From NCBI GenBank assembly GCA_002386525.1, contig DGIS01000011.1:1-38378 (forward strand): a stretch of DNA of 38,378 nt, read 5' to 3'. The translations under genes and the position numbers were made by a program. Position 1 is the stretch's first letter. Every line of letters begins with the position of its first letter. This DNA comes from Sphingobacterium sp. UBA4616. Its GTDB lineage: Bacteria; Bacteroidota; Bacteroidia; Sphingobacteriales; Sphingobacteriaceae. Positions 32,610 through 38,378 of the stretch are shown piece by piece. The notes beneath the pieces were generated by a model, which was not told the origin of the DNA, did no database searches, and saw nothing but the letters and a program-made list of their open reading frames with translations.

Positions 32610-32617
32610 CGAAAGTA
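32610..32617 (-). promoter_or_regulatory. Possible -7 box of rnhB
   Basis: TACTTTCG on the minus strand, one base off TAnnTTTG and identical to the octamer proposed for ompA. It ends 19 bases before the rnhB ATG. No TTG lies at the usual spacing. Confidence 0.33.
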
Positions 32618-32851
32618 CAAATAAATTTAGAGTTATCTATTGTAACTTCTGTGTGAAGATCGCCCATTTACATTAATTAACACTAATAATACCTTTTTTT
32701 GTAAGAATTTGGAGCACCACACTATGAATTGTAATACTTTCAATCATACAATAAAGGGTGGTTTCTTTTTTTGACCCTATTGTTTCATAAACTTGAGCAA
32801 TAGTTGTCGAGTCAAAAGGTTATCAATTATAGCAATATAAAAATAAGTACT

Positions 32852-35689
32852 ATGAGAGGCTTTATGCTTTTTTTGTTTAGTATGCTGACGGGGTGGACTG
32901 TTTATGGCCAGACGAAAAGTGTACAAGGTATGTTGAAAGACGACAAGAATCGAATTGTCGCTGGTGCAACGGTGAAGTTGACATCGAAGTTAGATTCCAT
33001 GACTACAGGATCCAATATGGCGGGGATTTTTATCTTTGATAAAGTTAAAGCCGATACATTTAAAATCACGGTTTCCAACCTTGGATTCGAACGTTTTGAG
33101 CAGGAATTTACAATTCCTAAAGGTGAATCAAAGCACATTATTCCAAGTTTAACTTTACAACAGAATTCGCAGATGCTGGAGGAAGTGGTGGTTGATGGAG
33201 TACCTACTGTTGTTGTCAAAAGTGATACCTTGGAATATAGCATGAAAGATCTGAAACTCCGTGATGGGGCAGTTGCTGAGGACGCTTTGAAAAAGTTGCA
33301 AGGCGTCGAAGTCGATAAGGACGGTAATGTCACAGCACAGGGTGAATCCGTCAAACGCGTTCGTATTAACGGGAAGGACTTTTTTGGTGGGGATGTAAAG
33401 ACTGCGACGCAGAATTTGCCCGCTAATATTATTCAAAAAATGCAAGTTATCGACGATTATGGCGATATGGCGAATGTGACCGGAAATAAGAACGGTGATT
33501 CAGAAAAGGTATTGAATATTCAAATTGACCCCAAATATAATACAGGTCATATGACCACTCTTCGGGCAGGTGTGGGGACAGAAGATCGTTATCAAGCTAC
33601 AGGTATGTGGATGGGTATGCGTGAGGGTGAACAAATTTCGGTGTTGGGAAACTTGAACAATACCAATGCTCCCTTATTCGATTTTAGTACAGTAGGTGGT
33701 GGTGCGCGTCGGGGTCAAGGTGGTGGCGGTCGCCGCGGTGGTGGTATGTTTGGCGGTTCGGACGGTTTGACGAAAATTGGCTCCATAGGACTGAATTACC
33801 GTAAAGACTTTAGTGATAAACTGACTGTTTACGGTAGCTATAGTTTTAGCCATAGCAATAATACCACGCTATCTCAACGGTTTCAGGAAAATACATTGCC
33901 AAATATTATGCAGACGGACAGTGTAACATCCAATTCGAATACCATTGGCGATAGCCATCGTTTTGAAGCTAATGTAGAATGGAAGCCAACTACAAAAGAT
34001 TATATCAAAATTTCACCCCAGTTCGGATATGACAATAGCGATGTAACAACAGGTACCAATTCGCTCACTTACCGTAGTGGAGCATTTAATAATTCGCAGA
34101 TTCAAGATGTTTTTGCTAATTCCAGTGCACCCAGATTCGGTATTAGTGGATTGTACAACCATAAGTTCAACGATAAGGGGCGGAATGTCTTTGTAAATAT
34201 GAACTTTAACAAAGCAAAAACAACGAAAGATCAAAATGCAATTTTAGACAGGCTATTGGCTGATCCCAACAATGCAAATGCTCCTTTGGATTCAATTTAT
34301 GAAAAAACGATCCTGGAAGCAAATAATAAGAGTTGGAATGGGGGGGCGTCAGTAAATTATACGGAGCCTGTTTCTGAAAAAGGAAAAATAGAATTTACCT
34401 ATGACTTTAACAAAAATAAGTATGACAATTCGAACAAACAACAAGGGTTTGATCGGGATGGAAACTTAATTGCTGAGGATCCCAAATTGAATTTTGATTA
34501 TAACTATGATTACTCCTTTACAACACATAAAGTTGGGGCTAACTATTTGTATAGTGGCGATAAAATAACCTATTCCATTGGCGCTGCAGCTCAGCCTTCT
34601 CAATTGAGAGGTGATGCCATCAGTTCAGGATTAGTGGTGCCGATTCATCGTAATAATATGAACTGGATGCCTATTGCACGTTTTGAGTATAAATTCTCTA
34701 GGCAATCTAATATTACCGTCAATTATTCCGGAACACCGAATGAACCTTCTGTTACGCAGATTTTACCATTTGATATGAGTACAAACAGGACCAGTATCGT
34801 AATCGGTAATGCAAATTTGAATCCGGAGTTCAGTCATCAACTGAACGTGAGATTTCGTAAGAATGACTTTCAAAAAGGGAACAATTTCTTCGCTTTTGTT
34901 AATGCTGGGCTGACCAACAATAAAATTGTGAGCTTGAGCAAAAGCTATTTTGATGATTTAATCGATTATCAAACAGGTCAGACAAACTCAACCTTAGTTT
35001 CCGAGACCCGTTATCTTAATGAAGCAGGCGATAAACCATTTAATGTGAATTCTTTTTACCACTACGGGAAATCCTTAAAAGAAAAAACATATAATATTAT
35101 GTTGATGGGGGGAATATCCTATAACAAAAATATCGGATATGTATCTACGGAGAAAGATGATGACATCGGTCAAAAGAATGTTGCACGCAATATCGTGTTG
35201 AATCAAGGCGTGATGTTTAGATATAACCCGTCGGAAAATCTGGAAATTAATCCAGGCGTTCGTTATCAATTTAATCATACAGAAAACTCAGTGACAAATC
35301 GTAATACGAATGTTTCGTCCTGGACGCCGACCTTAATTGGTTCGGTTAATATTACAAAAAATACGATTTTCGGAGCAGATCTATCTAAACAGTTCAATAA
35401 TGGGTATGGTGCTGGTATCAATGCAAATCCTTTTGTCATAAATACGTACTTGGAGCAGAAATTCTTAAGTCAGCAACGAGGGACTGTACGTCTACAGGCA
35501 TTTGACTTGTTGAATCAGCAAACGAATGTCTCCCGAACCTTCAGTGAATCGATGATTACTGATAGCCGTACAAACCGTTTAGGAAGATATTTTATGATTT
35601 TGTTTACCTACAAATTCCAAAAATTCGCTATGGGCAATCCTGAAGGAGAGAACAGATTGCCAGGGGGAATGAGACCTCCGCGGATGTAA
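32852..35689 (+). CDS. Outer membrane beta-barrel protein (OMP_b-brl_3, TonB receptor-like)
   Basis: A 945-residue outer membrane protein. A signal peptide ends near Gly19 (LTGWTVYGQ). A CarboxypepD_reg-like domain follows (about 22-105: SVQGMLKDDKNRIVAGATVKL, FDKVKADTFKITVSNLGF). Then comes a plug-like region (EEVVVDGVPTVVVKSDTLEY, 110-130; KRVRINGKDFFGGDVKTA, 168-185) without a clear TonB box. From about 235 on it is a large barrel of the OMP_b-brl_3 family, ending FMILFTYKFQKFAMG plus a short Pro/Arg tail. A Gly/Arg-rich segment at 282-305 probably forms a flexible loop. The frame opens at a TTG at 32804; ATG 32852 starts the signal peptide. The ligand is unknown, and no SusD partner is adjacent. 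Confidence 0.85.
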   Translation: MRGFMLFLFSMLTGWTVYGQTKSVQGMLKDDKNRIVAGATVKLTSKLDSMTTGSNMAGIFIFDKVKADTFKITVSNLGFERFEQEFTIPKGESKHIIPSLTLQQNSQMLEEVVVDGVPTVVVKSDTLEYSMKDLKLRDGAVAEDALKKLQGVEVDKDGNVTAQGESVKRVRINGKDFFGGDVKTATQNLPANIIQKMQVIDDYGDMANVTGNKNGDSEKVLNIQIDPKYNTGHMTTLRAGVGTEDRYQATGMWMGMREGEQISVLGNLNNTNAPLFDFSTVGGGARRGQGGGGRRGGGMFGGSDGLTKIGSIGLNYRKDFSDKLTVYGSYSFSHSNNTTLSQRFQENTLPNIMQTDSVTSNSNTIGDSHRFEANVEWKPTTKDYIKISPQFGYDNSDVTTGTNSLTYRSGAFNNSQIQDVFANSSAPRFGISGLYNHKFNDKGRNVFVNMNFNKAKTTKDQNAILDRLLADPNNANAPLDSIYEKTILEANNKSWNGGASVNYTEPVSEKGKIEFTYDFNKNKYDNSNKQQGFDRDGNLIAEDPKLNFDYNYDYSFTTHKVGANYLYSGDKITYSIGAAAQPSQLRGDAISSGLVVPIHRNNMNWMPIARFEYKFSRQSNITVNYSGTPNEPSVTQILPFDMSTNRTSIVIGNANLNPEFSHQLNVRFRKNDFQKGNNFFAFVNAGLTNNKIVSLSKSYFDDLIDYQTGQTNSTLVSETRYLNEAGDKPFNVNSFYHYGKSLKEKTYNIMLMGGISYNKNIGYVSTEKDDDIGQKNVARNIVLNQGVMFRYNPSENLEINPGVRYQFNHTENSVTNRNTNVSSWTPTLIGSVNITKNTIFGADLSKQFNNGYGAGINANPFVINTYLEQKFLSQQRGTVRLQAFDLLNQQTNVSRTFSESMITDSRTNRLGRYFMILFTYKFQKFAMGNPEGENRLPGGMRPPRM

Positions 35690-35709
35690 CCTGATTTCTA
35701 TTAGATGTA

Positions 35710-35743
35710 AAAACGGTCATAGTGATTTCGCTATGACCGTTTT
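35710..35743 (+). terminator. Intrinsic terminator of the barrel gene
   Basis: A 13-bp perfect stem AAAACGGTCATAG (35710-35722) with CTATGACCGTTTT (35731-35743), 8-nt loop, 20 bases past the stop. A 14-bp perfect palindrome GCATTTTAAAATGC follows directly at 35744-35757. Confidence 0.85.
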
Positions 35744-35880
35744 GCATTTTAAAATGCCTAGTTTTGTGACGACTTCATGCCCCATACGATTTGCAGATTG
35801 AGCAAAGTGGCAAAATATCGTAAATATGGAGCGCATAGAAAGAGATAAACTAAAAAGAAGCAACAGCAAGCTTGTACTGC

Positions 35881-37110
35881 ATGGAATACGAAATTATTAG
35901 ACTTTCAAACGGAATACGGGTAGTATTTCAATATCAAAATTTACCGGTTACTCATGTCTGCATGGTCATCAATGCTGGATCGAGAGATGAGTGTGCAGGA
36001 AAATATGGTGTAGCTCATTTTATTGAACATCTTTTATTTAAACGTACTGAGAGACGATCTACGCAACAGATAATAAATCATTTGGAATCCGTTGGCGGAG
36101 ATCTGAATGCCTATACGACGAAGGAATATACTTGTGTACATGCTTCCATGCTACAGCCTTATTTAAATCGAGCGTTAGATCTTTTTGAAGATATCTTTTT
36201 TCATTCAACTTTTCCCGATATAGAAATGGATAAGGAAAAGTCGGTCATTGTTGATGAAATGGCTTCTTATCTAGACAGCCCTGAAGAGTCTATTGTAGAC
36301 GATTTTGAAGATCTCGTTTTTCAGGGATCGGGATTGGGGCATAATATTTTAGGATTGGAAGATCAGCTGCTCGCACTGCAAAAAACGGATATCGTTGATT
36401 TTATGCGGGCGAATTATGATACAAATGAAATGGTCATTGGTATCACGGGGAATTATACCCCAAAGGAAGTGGAGCGATTGCTGCACAAAGTGTTCGGCAC
36501 AGTTCCCTCAAATACGATAGAACGTATGCGAAATGATGTAAGACCGCTCATTCAGCAGCATGTTACGGTAGGCAAACCAATCAATCAAGTGCATTATATG
36601 CTCGGTTCATTGGCCTATAGTTATCGTGATGAGCGTAAAACGGGGCTGCTGCTTTTGAATAATATGCTTGGTGGAATGGGGATGGGATCCATTCTGAATC
36701 TTTCCATACGGGAGAAACATGGAATAGCTTATACCATTGAATCTAATTATACTATTTTTTCAGATACAGGGTTATTTAGTATTTACCTCGGCACAGATGA
36801 AGAAAAGGTTGAAAAAGCGAAGAGGCTCGTCTTTAAAGAGCTCGCTAAGCTGAGCGAACAACCGCTGTCTGAAACTGCTGTAAAAAGAGCGAAGCAGAAA
36901 TTTATTGGGCAGATTGCTTTGACCGAAGAAAACCGTATGAGCACGATTATCTCTGCTGCGAAAAACGTGATGGACTATGATCGTGTGATCTTATTGGACG
37001 AGATCATTGAAAAAATTCAGGACTTGACTAGCAAAGAACTATTAGGAATTGCACAAGATGTATTTGATCCGAAGAAGATGTTGTCGCTTAGTTTTGTTCC
37101 CGAGGACTAA
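35881..37110 (+). CDS. M16-family zinc metallopeptidase
   Basis: A 409-residue peptidase of the insulinase/processing-peptidase family. The inverted zinc motif HFIEH is at 46-50 (His46, catalytic Glu49, His50), with Glu126 in SVIVDEM as third ligand at the usual distance. The C-terminal half (about 175-400) is the inactive M16_C fold, with the conserved REKHGIAYTIESNYTIFSDTGLFSIYLG segment at 280-307. One pair of domains is half the size of pitrilysin and fits the YmxG/processing-peptidase class. There is no signal peptide, so it appears cytoplasmic. The frame opens three codons earlier at a TTG; ATG 35881 is chosen. It is monocistronic after a strong terminator. Confidence 0.93.
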   Translation: MEYEIIRLSNGIRVVFQYQNLPVTHVCMVINAGSRDECAGKYGVAHFIEHLLFKRTERRSTQQIINHLESVGGDLNAYTTKEYTCVHASMLQPYLNRALDLFEDIFFHSTFPDIEMDKEKSVIVDEMASYLDSPEESIVDDFEDLVFQGSGLGHNILGLEDQLLALQKTDIVDFMRANYDTNEMVIGITGNYTPKEVERLLHKVFGTVPSNTIERMRNDVRPLIQQHVTVGKPINQVHYMLGSLAYSYRDERKTGLLLLNNMLGGMGMGSILNLSIREKHGIAYTIESNYTIFSDTGLFSIYLGTDEEKVEKAKRLVFKELAKLSEQPLSETAVKRAKQKFIGQIALTEENRMSTIISAAKNVMDYDRVILLDEIIEKIQDLTSKELLGIAQDVFDPKKMLSLSFVPED

Positions 37111-37206
37111 TTGTTATCGTTGGGGGGGATACTTCCTTTTAGAGATAGATGGTATTGAAATTGATCGGGTGGCGATCGGAGAATCGTTTGCTGAAATGAA
37201 TTTATA

Positions 37207-37237
37207 TTGCATATAAAAAGCAATTTATCTAAGTTTG
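37207..37237 (+). promoter_or_regulatory. Promoter of fabD
   Basis: TTG at 37207-37209, a 20-bp spacer and a perfect -7 box TAAGTTTG at 37230-37237. This leaves a leader of about 90 bases to the ATG. The 31-bp element is a near copy of the yfhO promoter at 29281-29311. Confidence 0.6.
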
Positions 37238-37331
37238 CGCTTACGGGAATTCGTTCTCATCAAACATGGATTGCCGAAGGCAGATTCAATACCTCTGGTA
37301 GCAGACAAATAAACGAATAAAAATATAAGGG

Positions 37332-38222
37332 ATGAAAACAGCATATGTATTTCCTGGTCAAGGAGCCCAATTTGTTGGAATGGGACAAGACCTGTATAAT
37401 TTGAATGATGAAACGAAAGCTTTGTTCGAACAGGCAAACGATATTTTAGGGTTTCGCATCACGGATATTATGTTTTCCGGTACAGATGAGGAATTGAAAC
37501 AAACGAAAGTAACCCAACCAGCTATTTTTTTGCATTCGGTCATTTTGGCGAAAGCATTAGGAGATTCTTTTCAGCCGAACATGGTTGCCGGTCATTCTTT
37601 GGGCGAGTTTTCGGCTTTGGTGGCTGCAGGTGCATTGAGTTTTGAAAACGGGTTGAAATTGGTCGCACAACGTGCCAATGCGATGCAAAAAGCATGTGAG
37701 CTTCAGCCGTCAACGATGGCTGCTATATTAGGTCTGGAAGATGTTGTGGTGGAGGATATCTGCGCTCAGGTTGATGAAGTTGTTGTGGCTGCAAATTATA
37801 ACTGCCCTGGACAATTGGTTATTTCGGGATCGATCGAAGGAGTGGACAAGGCTTGTGCTTTGTTGACCGAGGCTGGTGCTAAGCGGGCATTAAAACTAAA
37901 TGTAGGTGGTGCATTCCACTCCCCATTGATGGAATCAGCTAAAGTTGAATTGCAAGCAGCTATTGAAGCGGTAGAAGTGTTGTCGCCTAGCTGTCCGATT
38001 TATCAAAATATTGATGCTAAACCACAGACAGATCCAGTGGTTATCAAGCAAAATTTGATCGCACAGCTAACGGGGGCTGTTCGATGGACACAAACGGTAC
38101 AAAATATGTTGGCCGATGGTGCGACAGCATTTGTTGAAGTTGGTCCTGGTAATGTATTACAAGGATTGGTCAAAAAAGTCGATCGTCAGGTACAGACTTC
38201 TGCGGCTTCAGTAACGGGCTAA
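37332..38222 (+). CDS. fabD: Malonyl-CoA:ACP transacylase FabD
   Basis: A 296-residue enzyme that loads malonyl groups from CoA onto acyl carrier protein for fatty acid synthesis. The family opening VFPGQGAQFVGMG is at 6-18. The nucleophile Ser89 lies in GHSLGEFSALVAAG, Arg114 (VAQRANAMQ) binds the malonyl carboxylate and His196 (GAFHSPLM) completes the site. The later QNIDAKP and GATAFVEVGPGNVLQGLVKK segments are also conserved. Length is slightly under the usual 308. It is followed by a strong terminator and has its own promoter, so it stands apart from other fab genes. Confidence 0.97.
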   Translation: MKTAYVFPGQGAQFVGMGQDLYNLNDETKALFEQANDILGFRITDIMFSGTDEELKQTKVTQPAIFLHSVILAKALGDSFQPNMVAGHSLGEFSALVAAGALSFENGLKLVAQRANAMQKACELQPSTMAAILGLEDVVVEDICAQVDEVVVAANYNCPGQLVISGSIEGVDKACALLTEAGAKRALKLNVGGAFHSPLMESAKVELQAAIEAVEVLSPSCPIYQNIDAKPQTDPVVIKQNLIAQLTGAVRWTQTVQNMLADGATAFVEVGPGNVLQGLVKKVDRQVQTSAASVTG

Positions 38223-38264
38223 GAATAGCATCGGATAAAAAAAGGGTCGTATGATCCATTCGTG

Positions 38265-38292
38265 GTCGGAAGATTTTTCTTCCGACTTTTTT
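38265..38292 (+). terminator. Intrinsic terminator of fabD
   Basis: GTCGGAAGA (38265-38273) and TCTTCCGAC (38278-38286) pair perfectly around a TTTT loop, followed by six T (38287-38292), 42 bases past the stop. Confidence 0.92.
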
Positions 38293-38378
38293 GTGCCGAT
38301 AACAAAATAAAGTAAGAATTTTTCTTGTAACAGCGAATGTCCATTCCTGAAAAAGGTTTACAAAAGGTCTAATACGGT

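Noticed and set aside
1..38378. CRISPR arrays, tRNA/rRNA genes, insertion sequences, prophage genes
   Set aside because: No regularly spaced repeats, no cloverleaf or rRNA-like segments and no transposase, integrase or phage proteins were seen on either strand.

Overview
The window looks like an ordinary housekeeping stretch of a Bacteroidota chromosome, most likely a Sphingobacterium-like member of the Sphingobacteriaceae. The protein families fit that group: a CarboxypepD_reg-like envelope protein, an OMP_b-brl_3 barrel, a YfhO protein, an OmpA porin with TSP3 and peptidoglycan-binding parts, and the bamD-rpoZ-coaBC cluster. Many starts lack a Shine-Dalgarno sequence. Many genes are instead preceded by the Bacteroidota promoter signature TTG-N19/20-TAnnTTTG. 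Lineage is inferred from gene content, not from a search.

Layout. 1-455 has no confident gene; it holds a frameshifted gene remnant or, on the other strand, a small Cys-rich ORF. 456-2298 carries a divergent pair, an AHSA1/SRPBCC protein and an RsmF-like rRNA m5C methyltransferase. 2359-4808 (minus) is bamD-rpoZ-coaBC. 5051-6031 (plus) has a NifU-domain Fe-S protein and a secreted CarboxypepD_reg-like protein. 6028-8695 (minus) is aroE, a glyoxalase II-like hydrolase and a LolC/E-type permease. 8794-11779 (minus) holds a TPR protein and a highly expressed OmpA porin. 12023-14844 (minus) is a phosphate module: a PhoR-like kinase, then a DUF47 (PhoU-like) protein and a PiT transporter behind a Pho-box-like direct repeat. 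14908-19522 (minus) is polA, a YwqK-like secreted protein and psd. rsgA (plus) diverges from polA. 20674-24124 (minus) is a translationally overlapping pair of uncharacterised exported proteins. 24220-29159 (plus) carries an AsmA-like protein, then trkH-trkA-ybjQ for potassium uptake. 29483-31963 is a YfhO membrane protein, converging on rnhB. 32852-38222 (plus) has an outer membrane barrel protein, an M16 metallopeptidase and fabD.

The genes mostly serve envelope building (BamD, LolC/E-like, OmpA, AsmA-like, Psd, FabD, YfhO), cofactors and metabolism (CoaBC, AroE, NifU), information processing (PolA, RNase HII, RsgA, RsmF, omega) and ion homeostasis (PiT, Trk). I see no phage, insertion sequence, CRISPR array, tRNA or rRNA, and no obvious defence island.

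The most interesting signals are regulatory or uncharacterised. They are a TTAACA-N5-TTAACA repeat in front of the phosphate genes, a parS-like palindrome before trkH, two nearly identical promoters 7.9 kb apart (yfhO and fabD), an ompA promoter whose -7 box lies in the loop of a 14-bp inverted repeat, and the overlapping gene pair at 20674-24124. No database or folding program was run. Family calls rest on motifs read by eye.
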